From: Karstenula rhodostoma CBS 690.94
Taxonomy: Eukaryota > Ascomycota > Dothideomycetes > Pleosporales > Didymosphaeriaceae
Reading direction: 5' to 3'
Assembly: GCA_010093485.1 (NCBI GenBank)
Contig: MU001507.1
Location: forward strand, 1,252,844-1,316,843
DNA: 64,000 nucleotides
The notes under the pieces were generated by a model. That model did no database searches and had not been told where the DNA came from. It was given only the letters and a program-made list of their open reading frames with translations. Made by a program: the position numbers and the translations under genes. The first letter of the stretch is position 1, and each line of letters opens with the position of its first letter. This document shows positions 12,919-23,294 of the stretch, piece by piece.

Positions 12919-13051
12919 GGCGGTACTGGGAATCGAACTGTTACTACAGTCAGTACACTGCGTTGAATCCTCTTAGGAGAGGGCCAACCTACCCCAGGCT
13001 GGCGCGGTATTTGAACCACAACGCGACGTCATACCACTAGACCATACCACC
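12919..13051 (-). other. Decayed tRNA-like sequence, histidine-like anticodon loop
   Basis: Read on the minus strand, the ends GGTGGTA and TACCGCC form a full 7-bp acceptor stem with one G-U pair. The D arm carries an A box (TGGTCTAGTGG), followed by TCGCG and a TTGTGGT loop like that of tRNA-His(GTG). The 3' side has a T loop TTCGATT. However, the T stem does not pair (AACAG against CCCAG) and the anticodon loop is followed by more than 60 extra bases that include a second B-box-like string (GGTTCAAATAC). It is best read as a tRNA pseudogene, a tRNA with a large insertion, or a tRNA-derived SINE relic; a functional intron-bearing tRNA is unlikely. Confidence 0.35.
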
Positions 13052-13158
13052 GCTGGTATTGCTGTGAATTGATGAGATATTGCATGAAAAAAGCATACAT
13101 ATACAGATTGAAGATTGGAGAAATTTGACTAGAGCAGCGTTTGAACTTCCACAGAAGG

Positions 13159-13224
13159 GCTACAATGCTTATGACACACTGAAATGTGTTTGCTACAATG
13201 CTTGTGACACACTGAAATGCTTTG
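13159..13224. repeat. 33-bp tandem duplication
   Basis: Two adjacent 33-base units beginning gctacaatgctt, at 13159 and 13192, differ at a few positions (for example atgacacac against gtgacacac). This is a local duplication in non-coding DNA with no visible function. Confidence 0.8.
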
Positions 13225-14026
13225 TATGTCAATTTGAAGCACCTGGGTGGGCCAATGACTTTTTCTGTGCGCTAAATTCGCTAACGCTACGGCACAATCT
13301 GAGACTATGTGGACCCCAACAAACCATTTTAACTATGTGGGAACGGTCTTTAGAAGCCAGTTTGCGATTCTTAGTTTACTTCATAGTGCTGAAAGTGAAG
13401 ATATGGGGACGGGCCTGGCCGGCGCTAGCCTACTAAACAACATTGCTAGGGCTGAAACTCCAAAACCAAAGCATGCCGCCATTTTTCCGGCCTTGGAGAG
13501 TCGAGTTCGAACATTGAATTTGAAGCTCATTGAGAGATTCTAGCTGCCTTCAGTCCGTTGCGTGATATGGTCCCAGGGTAGCACTGTTCGCAAGGCAAGC
13601 AGCAGGAAGTGCAGCTCATTCATTAGGAATGCAACATCCAATGAAGATACGAGTCTACTGATACATATATACTATCTTAGGTGTGCCGTGCAACTATCGA
13701 TTGGGAGACATGCCTATTCGATAATGTCTTGCACCACCCTCTCACCTTGGAATGTCCTTTCCCACACCACGTACAATGTCTCACTTTCCCTCAAGATTAT
13801 TCATTTCTCTTAGCTATTACACCGCTCCTCGATGCCTCATACCTTACTCTTCTCACTTCTCACTTTGGACCAGGCTCTGCTTCTTCACGTCACACACCTG
13901 GCTCTTCTTCCTTTCTTTCCTACTCCATCTCTCCAACAACTTTTCTCGCAAGATCACAGACTACACGTCGCCGACAACGATGCGTGAACTGATATCCCAG
14001 CCCGGGCTCAAGTTCTACCTCTTCAG

Positions 14027-15291
14027 ACTGCACGCTGACCTACTCGATTAAACGTCCCGGCTGTCCGGCAAAGACCGACACGCTGTCCACGGCCGATTAT
14101 CCGGAGCACGATTACGCTCACATCAAGATTGAAGGTGCAGAGCTGGAAGATGGCGAAGACGTCAGCGCCAATGGTTTCGCCATAATAATCGTCAAGAACG
14201 AAGGATCATTCGAGGTGAAATTTCGCGGTGATGCTGGGACGGACGTTGACTGGGTGTTCATTGGACACAACGAGGTTTCGGGAGTGCTGAAAGCATCGAC
14301 GTACGTACATACAAGAGATGTAGCCAGGAGACAGAGCTAACGGGAGCTAGATGTGTGCAGACAAGTATACTGGTCCAGAACGAGGGGACGCAGACTGAGG
14401 ACGTGAAGACGAAGGAGATGCCAACTCAAACATACCATTCGATCGATCCCAAAAACCGGCCAGGGAAAGGACAGTCTTGCATCCGACGCCTTCGCCCTCA
14501 CAAGGACGTAGGGGTCCAAGCTCCCGAGAAGCGTCCACGCACCGATGACCCATATGTACCGCACAAGAGGGCACGAACAACGCACGACGGAGAACCATGG
14601 CCCAGGCACCTGTACATGGAGGCACGGCGCGTGCAACCATCTGAGGATAGTGAGTGCGGGTTGTTGCACATCGACTTGATGGAGGCCAAAGTGTTCTTCA
14701 ACAGCTGGACGGGCGCCGAGCATCACCGAGAGTATAAGGAGAAGCAGGTAGCTCTTGTGAGCCCCCGGAGTAAGTAATGTGTTTTCCTTTTCCCACCCTA
14801 GTTCGCCTCTGCATACTCACACCATAACAGCAAAGGTTAGCTACGAACTTCGCGGTGGCGATTGGCCCAAACATCAACACCACCTAACTATATCCCGTTA
14901 TCATCAAGGGAAGGATCGTGACAATGAAACGATTATGATGTTGCAGCTGCGACGCGATGCTTCCCGCCAACGCATCATCTCCAGTGACGAAGCAATTTCG
15001 CGAGACGAGCTCAAGCTGGACAACCATGACGGCACTGTGGTCTCGGGCGCTGGTCCAAAGATGGTCGTCGATGCTATTGCGCATTGTATTGACCGCGTAT
15101 CAGGGCGGGGCGCAGTGCATGATCCCGAGGGTGAGCGTAGTCTGAGACTGAGACGAAACGCAGCCATCAGGAAGCAAAATGGCAGGTCCACGCTCAACGA
15201 CGTCCGGGAGCTGAGTGAGATCGGGGAGAAGAAGAGAGCAGCGGAGAAGTTGAAGACGTGCAGCGTCAAAGCGTCAATTTCGACCCAATGA
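14027..15291 (+). CDS. Unrecognised protein, 5' end unresolved
   Basis: I do not recognise a family. Exons inferred: <14027..14300, 14351..14769, 14831..15291, about 384 residues. The introns are clean: GTACGT with branch GCTAAC and TAG (50 bp), and GTAAGT to AACAG (61 bp); phases match. The first readable exon has no ATG in frame: a TGA lies at 13989-13991 and the polypyrimidine acceptor at 14021-14026 is the likeliest exon start, so a short upstream first exon must exist, perhaps beginning at the ATG at 13832. The product has an N-terminal segment with IKIEGAELEDGED and VDWVFIGHNEVSG, a basic middle with KRPRTDDPYVPHKRARTT that could be a nuclear localisation signal, and a charged C-terminus rich in R, E and K. 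Confidence 0.6.
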
Positions 15292-16070
15292 CAGGGCGCA
15301 GTGAGAGAGAATGATATGGAAATGGGAAAGGCAGCGATGGACCTTGCGGATAGGGTGGCTTTTCCCCAATGATGCTGGTTGGCAGATTTGACCTGAAAAG
15401 ACAGATACGTCCGCTTCCTTAATGTGCGGAACACATCTGCGACAGAATGAGCGGCGATTGAATTATGGCGTTCGGGAATACTTGGTGCTCCTTCGTGTTC
15501 TCAAGGGTACGAATCAAATCACACTTACATACATTTACCAGCGTGATCGCACGTGCGAGAAGATTATACAACCGACAATGCCTTCCTTTCATGGCCCTGC
15601 ACTCTCTCGGGCGAAAGTGACCACATCGTGCCTTCCTCGCTCAGCCACTCTGGGATCGCTTGACGCCAAGCGGCTGCCTGCTCACCTGACCAACGGACGT
15701 ATTCACCTCTTGCTCAACCCTACAACTATCTACCTGGCCTCAATACAAGTCGCTGCAACTTCCTCACGGACCTCCGTTGTGCTTGTCATCGCCTTGTGTG
15801 TCGGCCCGGAGGCCTCGTCCATCCCCTCCACTGTTCTGCTCCTCCTGGGGCAGTACAGTGTGCTCAAGCTAGCTACAAGGCACTGTGACGATGTCTTGAA
15901 TCCTGGCAATAATGTCGACTCGCCGACATATAAAAATCTTCATAATGCTGCTTGCTAAATCCCATCCCTTCAGTATTCGTATGCCGCAACGTCACCCATG
16001 AAACCAACTCCATGTCCTTATTACCCTTCCAAACGCCTTTCCAATGCAACATCAGGACACGTCCCCGATC
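15292..16070. other. Convergent intergenic region; possible 178-codon frame
   Basis: Lies between the 3' ends of two genes facing each other. An open frame of 178 codons (15422-15958, plus) has a hydrophobic middle (SVVLVIALCVG, TVLLLLGQYSVL) but no recognised motif and begins next to the upstream gene's probable 3' UTR. It may be chance. Confidence 0.4.
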
Positions 16071-17205
16071 CTAAGCAGGTGCAGCCGCGCCGCCCCCGTT
16101 CTCCGCATTGCCACCGCCAGTGACACTGGCGACGAACTCCTGGTACCTGAACACCTCGCCTCTTCCGAGTCCCTTCCCACCCTTTCCAAAGGCTCTCCTG
16201 CCACTGAAGCCTTCCACAACCATGTCAATCTCCCGCTCGGTAAGCTTGTGCTCGCCAGGCTCAGGCGCTGTGTGGAGCAAAGCATCCTTCAACTCGCCGA
16301 GGTCGATTTGACCATCATCCCCATCGTCAAAGGCTTCAAAGGCCGCATTCAGCTCGTTTGGATGCGAGAGCCCAGAAAGCAGATCCGAAATTGTGTTGAG
16401 GTATGTCGCCAGATTGATGTTTTTTGTACCATCGGTAAAGTACGAATTAAGCGTAGACGGCGTAGCGCTGAGGCCGAGTTGTGAGAGCATCTCTGCAACA
16501 TCGGCTGCGTCTACGCTGCCACTGTTGTCGCGATCCATGACGCTGAAGGATTCGCGCATGCTATGGAGAAGTGGAGGGGGGATCTTGGACAGGGCATCGG
16601 TGGAGGTTGTTCGCGGGGCCATGGCTGGTCGAGTTGCTGGCCGCAGAGGCGGCGGTGGGTCTATGTTCGCCGGCCGAGACAATGCAGGCAAATGGTCTCT
16701 GCTTGAGGTTCGCTCGATGGGTCGCTCCACCGGCAGCTCTCTGCTGGTGGTTCGCTCGAGCGGGGGCGTTCTCGCTCCGCCATCGAATCGTGCAGCGATC
16801 GAGGCGGTGTTCGAAGCTCGAATGGTGTGCTGGGTAGAAGTGGGTACTTGACGCGAGGGCGATTTGGGAATGTCAGGCTCGAGGGACGTTCCACGCGTGT
16901 TCAGCCACGAAGGCGGTCTCTGCGAAGCATTGCTTGCTGCCGGTTTGCGCAGAGGCGCAGCGGTCTGCAAAGCGGCCTGCAAAGGCGTACTGTCCGGCGT
17001 TGGCTTCAGCGGCGAGCTGCTGGGCGTGGTCGGGCGGGCGGTGGACGGCGAGTTTCCGGGAGACTGTGCAAGCGTGCTGGGGCGGCGGAAGGGCGAGGTG
17101 CGCGGGCTGTTGAAGGAGAGCGGGGACGGCTTGTACGGGGTGGGCGTGGTGGACTGCGGCGGGTCAGCGACTGCGGCTTCGGTTTCTCACGCATCTGCTT
17201 ACCAT
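16071..17205 (-). CDS. EF-hand protein with Ser/Pro-rich N-terminus
   Basis: Calcium-binding protein resembling myosin regulatory light chains and calmodulin in its C-terminal half. Coding exons: 17203..17205 and 16071..17153 (361 aa). The first coding exon is just ATG in a strong context (CACCATGG); the 49-bp intron starts GTAAGC, has a CTGAC branch and ends GCAG, giving MSTTPTPYKPSPLSF. Without this intron the long frame lacks any ATG upstream of the conserved proline-rich part. Residues 1-180 are disordered and rich in S, P, T and R. EF-hand 1 (SVMDRDNSGSVDAADVAE) looks calcium-competent; the middle hand is degenerate; the last good loop is DDGDDGQIDLGE. It shares a divergent promoter with AFI1 and may act in cytokinesis or myosin regulation, which is inference. 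Confidence 0.85.
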
Positions 17206-17635
17206 GGTGTTTGCGCGTTCGCGGGCTGGTGGTGGGCGGGCGGTGATGCAGCGTGTTTGGGTGGTGTTGACGTGAGTCTCCCAAGCAACACAACACACCA
17301 CGCCAGCAAACCGCCGGTTATCGATATAGAGAGAGCCTGCCCTGGCACACGCACGCTTCGGGGGCCCACCTCCACGACGGCGCCCCCCACGCGCTCGTCT
17401 GCCCAACGCTCGGCATCGTGCATGTGACGGGTCAATGCGAAAGCTTCTTGCATGTCTGCTGTCGTCCGTTCCATGAGCGGATTTTGCGCGCTTCGCTTTA
17501 GGCAATTCCGATCCGTCTCCATCCACACTGAAACACGACTCGTGGATTAGTCCGGCGCGACGAGGGGCTCCTCTCCACGGCCCCGCCACCACACCATGCC
17601 CTGCTTGAGACCGCGATAGTGATAGCAAGACTACA
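17206..17635. promoter_or_regulatory. Bidirectional promoter, EF-hand gene and AFI1
   Basis: The 430 bp between the two divergent start codons must hold both promoters. It is GC-rich and no TATA box is evident. No specific factor site can be supported. Confidence 0.5.
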
Positions 17636-20102
17636 ATGGCCGAAGTAATGCAGCAGCGTGCCAACGGCGGCTCGTCGGCTTCAGCTTCAGCTCAGCCGGG
17701 CCTCCAGCGTCAGCCTTCCTTCTCCTCGTTCCCCCCGTCGCGAAGCCCCTCGGCCGTCTCCCTGCGCAATGAGAGCAAGCGACCGCCGCGCTCTCCACAA
17801 CCGCCAATGGTGCGCGAAGACGATGTCTCGGTCGACGAACTGTCCCAGGTCTCATCCTTGGGCGACACAAGGCGCACGCGGCTGCGCTCCCAGTATCCCG
17901 CCGATTCCGTCGAGAATCATGTCGAGTACATCCTCGTCGCCTCCTTTGACATTGACCGCGGGTCGGTCATGGAACACCAATATCCGGGCCCTATAAGCGG
18001 AGACGAGACTATGCTGGCCGAGCTCATGTTGCCGGACCAGACGCACATGCGCAGCCAGGATTGGACCGTATTCTTCTTACACAAGGACACGAGTACGGAA
18101 GAGGAGGAGAAGGAGGCGCGAAGGGAAAGGCGGAGAAAAGGCAAGCGGAAAGAAAATCAAGATGCCGATGCGCATGACACCACAGCCGGCGCAGAGGAGT
18201 ACAATGCGCCGGACGACGACGACTACTACTCCGAGAGCGAAAACGAGATGGACACGGATGGCCCGCCGCTTGTTTACGTGCTTAACCTCGTCAACACGAA
18301 ACAGGACAACACCGTGAAGAGGTGCGTTTTGAGTACCGCTACACGCTTTGTTTGCTGACACAGTCTGCAGAGGAGCCGTCGTCAAAGCCATGGCCATCTG
18401 CACGCGACACCCCTTCCTACACATCTACAAACCGTTACTGTTACTTGCTCTCGAAGAATACTTCCGAGCCCCAGCCATGGAGACGCTCGCTTCTCTCTAC
18501 AACGCGCTCAATACCATGGACTTGTCGTTGCTCCCCAAACTCTCCATGTTTGAGAACTTCGTTCTGCAAGCGACCGATGCCAAAGACATGTTCATCGAAA
18601 AGTTCGACCAAATAATACGACAACGCAGAGCCGAAGATGCAGAACGAGCCTCTCTTCCTTCAGCATCCTCCTCCGACCTTCAAAGAAGGAACTACGCACC
18701 TCCCCGAGATACCCATGAGTTCGAATCCAGAGTCCTTTACAACGGCGTTCCTGTTCCTATCAAAGTACCTGCTGTATTAAGTCCTGAGACAGTGGGCGAC
18801 TTCTCCCTCATCAAGCTTATCCAGACCTTCTCCACGCCCCACGCGACGCAACCGCAGCCTTTTGCGCTCCATCCACATCTGACGACGAGCGGCGCATATA
18901 CGCATCCTATAATTGTGCTGGTCAATGCTCTTCTCACGCAGAAGCGCATCATCTTCCTCGGCCATAACCGCCCATCCGGCGAAGTCGCCGAGGCTGTTCT
19001 TGCAGCCTGTGCCCTTGCATCTGGTGGAATGCTGCGGGGCTTCGTGCGCCACGCCTTCCCCTATACCGACTTGACAAAGGTCGAAGACCTTCTCAAAGTC
19101 CCTGGCTTCATCGCCGGTGTCACAAATCCTGCTTTCTCCTACAAGCCTGAGTGGTGGGATCTGTTGTGCGATCTTCCAACAGGACGAATGAAGATCAGTA
19201 ACAAAATTGAACTGCCTCAACCAACAGAAGGCCAAGCCTTCTTCCAGAGTCAAGGTATACCCGTCGGGATATACCCATCAGGAAGCGACAAAGCCGCCGA
19301 TCCCACAGGAGACGCACATTTCATGGATAGCCTTCTAGCAAGCATGGCCAACCGCCACGGTGAGAATGCCATCCGCGCCAAATGGCGTTCATGGGTTTTC
19401 AAGTTCGCCCGTATATCCGCCGCCTTCGAGGAGACCGTCTACGGTGCCTCAGCCCTCTTTGTTGGCTCTCACGAAACAGAAGAAGCTGTCTACGGGGTCT
19501 CCGGTCACGGCTTCGTCTGGCCCGATGAGATGTCAAAAATGCGGGAGTTGGCGGCGAACGTGCACCGTATAGAAGGGTGGAGAAACACAAGGAGCTATTA
19601 CAGTTTTATCCAGGATCTAGCGCGACAATGGGAAAAGCGGCCCGTCCGAGGCATCGACCTCTACCACCAGCACGACAAACTCCGCTGTCTGAAGCTAACA
19701 CATGATCAATCCGCTGCCATCTACCTTGCGCTCGCGCGCTGCGTTGAAGAAGCTGGTGGGCCCAACCCCTCGCCCTCAGCATCCGATACAGATCTTTCCA
19801 CCACCACGACCTCTCATTCACTCACTATAGCCAATGATCCGGACCGCAAGCCAGGCGAGTACTTGCAGTACGAAACGGTCCTGCAGCTCCTCTGCGTCAT
19901 CCCCGAAAGCAACTCTGGGCTCTTTTACCTCAGCTTGGGCCTCTTCCATCCAAGACAGGATGTCAGGGCTGCGGTGGTGAAGCTCCTGGAGAGGATAATA
20001 GAGCATCCAGCTGGACGACATTTTTGGGCTACGCTGGGGCGGTTCGCAAAGCTAGCGTTTTTCCGAGTAAAGAGGGAGGAAAGCAGGGAGGTAAAGACGT
20101 AG
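17636..20102 (+). CDS. AFI1: AFI1-like Arf3-interacting polarity protein
   Basis: Homologue of Afi1, which docks Arf3 at the cell cortex and is needed for polarised growth in yeast; it belongs to the DENN-related SPA superfamily. Exons: 17636..18321 and 18371..20102 (805 aa), with a 49-bp intron (GTGCGT..TGCAG, phase 2). A disordered N-terminus (about 95 residues) precedes the Afi1 docking domain, marked by [27 protein letters not shown] and [13 protein letters not shown] lysine/glutamate-rich insert (about residues 160-215) separates it from the second half, [20 protein letters not shown], and from the SPA-type part with [20 protein letters not shown] and [16 protein letters not shown]. The gene is intact and of usual length. 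Confidence 0.9.
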
Positions 20103-20837
20103 TCGGTGCCCAATTATGCAAGATTATGAGATATTGATGACTATATAGGAGTGGTTGGATGCCAGTGTTGCAGGCGTAGAGCAGGCCATCCAGGACAAAG
20201 TGCATATCGTTTTGAAACTATACAATATTGCTAAAACCACTTATGATATCGGTGCCGCTATCCTATGCTCGACTCGATTTTCACCAACTCGCCATTGATG
20301 CGACCATGTTTCCCAACTTCGAGATGCGATATCGGTACGACTAGACGACCTCGCGCAGCCTCGTCCAACCTCGCCTAACGCGTACCTCTTGAGTTTTTAC
20401 GCAGAAACCTGTGTACACTTGCACTGCTATAGAGGCATGCACTCTTCATTCCTATGACGGTTCCGTGGGCAAGAATCTTCTCGACAAAACATCACTGCCG
20501 TTCACTCTATATACTCTTGCTCGCGCCTTCGAGATACATGTTGTACATTACTGACCCTTACTACCACTCACACAATGTTCAGGGTGCCCTGAATGCCATG
20601 TGCTAGGTCGTGGGAGAACGGGAAGTTGCGGGTCCACCTTCCTATCTCGGTGAGCTATCCGAATCACGTTTTCAACTCATTGGCCCGCAACCATACCTCG
20701 GAGGCCCGAATTCCATCAATTCATGTGGAGAGAGTCCGCGATGGAAAGCATGGCGCAAATGCACGCATGCATATAAGGAACCCACGGCGCTGGGTCAATT
20801 AGCCCTCACTACTACTTGACGCCTCCAACACTCTGAT
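20103..20837. other. Intergenic region before the histidine phosphatase gene
   Basis: Spacer of 735 bp containing the AFI1 3' end and the promoter of the next gene. Short open frames at 20593-20819 overlap each other in different frames and look like leader sequence. A TATA-like string lies at 20772-20778. Confidence 0.55.
20772..20778 (+). promoter_or_regulatory. Putative TATA box of the histidine phosphatase gene
   Basis: TATAAGG lies 66 bp before the ATG at 20838, a usual distance for a fungal core promoter. Confidence 0.45.
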
Positions 20838-21884
20838 ATGTGGTGCTCGACCCTTTTCACCAGCATTCTCGCTGCTGCTGCGACCGTCGATGCCTACGGT
20901 ATCAAGAAGCATGTCAATTACGAGGTGGTCACTGGGGTCTTCAAGCAGGATGATGCGGCCACTGAAGCTTCGAGCTTCAACTTCACCGCAGAGAACTTCG
21001 GACTGATTGAGCGGAAGTACCCCAGTGACTGGACATACTGGTTACAGAAGCCTACATCCTGGCAAAGGCTGAATCGCTACATCGAAAGTCTAAACCTCAA
21101 GGCAAAGCACAACGAACGGTACACTCTGCTCTTCCTCGGACGCCACGGCGAAGGCTATCACAACGCGGCCGAAACCTACTTTGGCACCCCAGCCTGGAAC
21201 TGCTACTGGTCCGAGAAAGACGGAAACTCCACGGTAACCTGGGCGGACGCGCACCTCACCCCCAAAGGCGTCGCCCAAGCCCAGGACGTCAACAAGTTCT
21301 GGAAGAAGCTCCTCACCAAGGAGAAAATCGCCGCGCCGCAGTCGTACTACACCAGCCCCCTCTTCCGCTGCCTCGACACGGCGCGCCTCACCTTTGCCGG
21401 CCTGCCCCTCCCAAAGACAAGGCCCTTCGTGCCGACAATCAAGGAATACTTCCGCGAGGGCATATCGGCGCACACCTGCGACCGCCGCAGCACAAAGTCG
21501 TACATCCACGCCAACTTCCCAACGTACAGGTTCGAACGGGGCTTCGCGGAGCACGACCCCTACTGGACCGCGCTGCACGCCGAGCCCGCCGCCGACCAGG
21601 ACATCCGCAGCAAGACGGTGCTCGACGACGTATTTGCCAGCGACCGGGGCACGTACATCAGCGTGACGGCGCACTCGGGGGAGATTGCGAGTTTGCTGCG
21701 GGTGCTGGGGCATCGGGTGTTTGGGTTGAGCACGGGGGCGGCGATCCCCGTGTTGGTCAAGGCGACGACGGTGGTGGGGAGCGCACCCGCGACGAGCACG
21801 CTGCCGTATGCGCCGCAGAAGACGTGTGCGGTGCCGCCGGCGATTAGAGATAGCAGCTGCAATGATTGCTCGTGCTGCACGTAG
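20838..21884 (+). CDS. Secreted histidine phosphatase, PMU1/phosphoglycerate mutase-like
   Basis: Histidine-phosphatase superfamily protein of the PMU1-like group. These proteins look like phosphoglycerate mutases, but known members act as phosphatases, so the glycolytic reaction should not be assumed. One exon, 348 aa. A signal peptide (MWCSTLFTSILAAAATVDA) suggests export. The catalytic RHG is at residues 102-104 (LGRHGEGYHN), followed by AETYFGTPAWNCYW and DAHLTPKGVAQAQ, and the second catalytic His is residue 279 (VTAHSGEIASLLR). The C-terminus ends in a cysteine-rich string (CNDCSCCT). The third positions are strongly G/C in the second half, as in other highly expressed fungal genes. Substrate unknown. 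Confidence 0.88.
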   Translation: MWCSTLFTSILAAAATVDAYGIKKHVNYEVVTGVFKQDDAATEASSFNFTAENFGLIERKYPSDWTYWLQKPTSWQRLNRYIESLNLKAKHNERYTLLFLGRHGEGYHNAAETYFGTPAWNCYWSEKDGNSTVTWADAHLTPKGVAQAQDVNKFWKKLLTKEKIAAPQSYYTSPLFRCLDTARLTFAGLPLPKTRPFVPTIKEYFREGISAHTCDRRSTKSYIHANFPTYRFERGFAEHDPYWTALHAEPAADQDIRSKTVLDDVFASDRGTYISVTAHSGEIASLLRVLGHRVFGLSTGAAIPVLVKATTVVGSAPATSTLPYAPQKTCAVPPAIRDSSCNDCSCCT

Positions 21885-22293
21885 GGGCCCGGGTGGAGGT
21901 GAGGGGGTGGGTTTGCATGCGCATCGTGCTGTGAGATACTACAGCATGTGTTGTCGTGTAGTGTAGCGAGCTTGTGGATGACTACTGCCTCGACGCACAG
22001 GTAGACGCTGGGTTCAACTCGGATCCCGGATACCTGCCATGGGGTATCCTGAGGTAACAGCGCCGGTTGTGAACGTGGACATCACAAGCTTCACTTTAAT
22101 CGCAAACTACAATATGCACTGTAACTGTGTCTCGCATTTGCTCAATTGCTAGATATTTCTAAGCACTTTAAGCCCATTGCAGTCCCACGAGGATCTGTTC
22201 GTTCATCTCCAAAAATCGGCATTGCCGAAACACCCAAATCATGCCAAACCATTCATTCGTTCATCCGTCCATCTTCCGCCATGACCACGCAGT
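21885..22293. other. Convergent 3' region, no gene seen
   Basis: Spacer of 409 bp between the ends of two converging genes. No structured element can be supported. Confidence 0.5.
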
Positions 22294-22816
22294 TCAATAG
22301 CCACCCACGAAGTCTTTGTACGCGCCATAGCCACCGTATCCGCCATAGCCATCCTCATGCTCGGGCTCGGGCTTGACCTTGAAGTCGAAATCCTCGTCCG
22401 GGTGCACATTGTCATTCTCGCCGCCCTTACTCTTCTTCTTCTTGGACGGCGTGTCCTCCACAGCGGTGGTGCCCGCGGTACGTTTGCCGGACTTGGGTGT
22501 CTTCTTGGGGGTGACGGCTGGAGTAGCACCGGCGTCGCCCCCGTGCGTCTTCAGCTTGCGCTTGATCTTGCCGATGGTGACGCTGGCGCTCCCTTCGGTG
22601 TAGCCGGTGAGGCGGGCCAGCTTCTTGATGTCGATCTGTAGGGGATGCGTTAGCGCTGCGTCGACTGGTTGAGTACCCGTGAGTTACCCAGGCTGGGCAA
22701 TCAGGGAGGTGCTTTGCTGGGACTACCTTGGGCTCGGACTCGAAGCACTGCCACGCAAGAGCAAGGACCTCCATCTCACGGGCGCTGAAATTGAGAGCCT
22801 CCTCGCTCTTGGCCAT
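22294..22816 (-). CDS. Small basic nuclear protein conserved in ascomycetes
   Basis: A protein of 143 aa with no assigned function. Exons: 22727..22816 and 22294..22635; the 91-bp intron (GTAGTC..CTACAG) is phase 0. The N-terminal 55 residues (FSAREMEVLALAWQCFESEP, then IDIKKLARLTGYTEGSASVT) read as a compact helical, possibly helix-turn-helix, module. It is followed by a lysine-rich tail with TPKKTPKSGKR and SKKKKSK and ends in Gly/Tyr repeats (DGYGGYGGYGAYK). This layout suggests DNA or chromatin association in the nucleus, which is inference from composition. Similar short proteins are, to my knowledge, widespread in filamentous ascomycetes as hypothetical proteins. Start context and splicing are clear. 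Confidence 0.8.
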
Positions 22817-23294
22817 GATGATTGTTGCGGCGGAAAAGTAGGGTTGGTGTTGGTGGGTAGGTGGGATATTGACGTGGTAGTTGATGTCAAAAGAAGTAGA
22901 GGAAGTGAGGAGGGAAAGCCTTAAATAGGTACAAAAGTGAGCTAAAAGAGTGAGAGTAAAATTGTATGGCGGTGAGAGTGAGTTATCATTGCGGAATTGC
23001 GTAGCACAGGTGAGTGAAGTCTGGTGCTGAGTTCACCACGGCAACCCCCGCTCTCATTTGGAAGGAAGGCAAACGGGCGAATCGGGGCATCAACCGGTAC
23101 GTTTTGCGGCCCTGTGTAACAATTTACGCGTGTTCTGCTACAGGCATCCTAAATATGGGATAAATCGACGCCTAGTCAGAGTCAGGATATGGTGGAGATC
23201 GCACGTCACGGGAAACCGCACGGAAAAGGCTTGCGAACACACAAACACGTAGACGAAGAATCGCCCGATCCGCTGTCGGGAATTGATATAGACA
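22817..23294. other. Intergenic region, promoter of the small basic protein gene
   Basis: Spacer of 478 bp between two minus-strand genes. Purine-rich repeats (gtgagagtgagt) around 22950-22990 lie upstream of the start, pyrimidine-rich on the coding strand, as is common in fungal leaders. Nothing else is seen. Confidence 0.5.

Larger units (their letters stand above)
12380..14026. other. Intergenic region with decayed repeats and a pyrimidine-rich stretch
   Basis: No protein gene can be supported. The region holds the tRNA-like relic (12919-13051), a tandem duplication (13159-13224) and, at 13740-13980, a pyrimidine-rich tract full of CTC, TTC and TCT that looks like the core promoter and leader of the following gene. 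A plus-strand open frame at 13307-13543 has no recognisable family. Confidence 0.5.

Noticed and set aside
16827..17246. Plus-strand frames of 139 and 187 codons over the EF-hand gene
   Set aside because: They mirror the Ser/Pro/Arg-rich minus-strand coding sequence, which has EF-hands and a clean intron.
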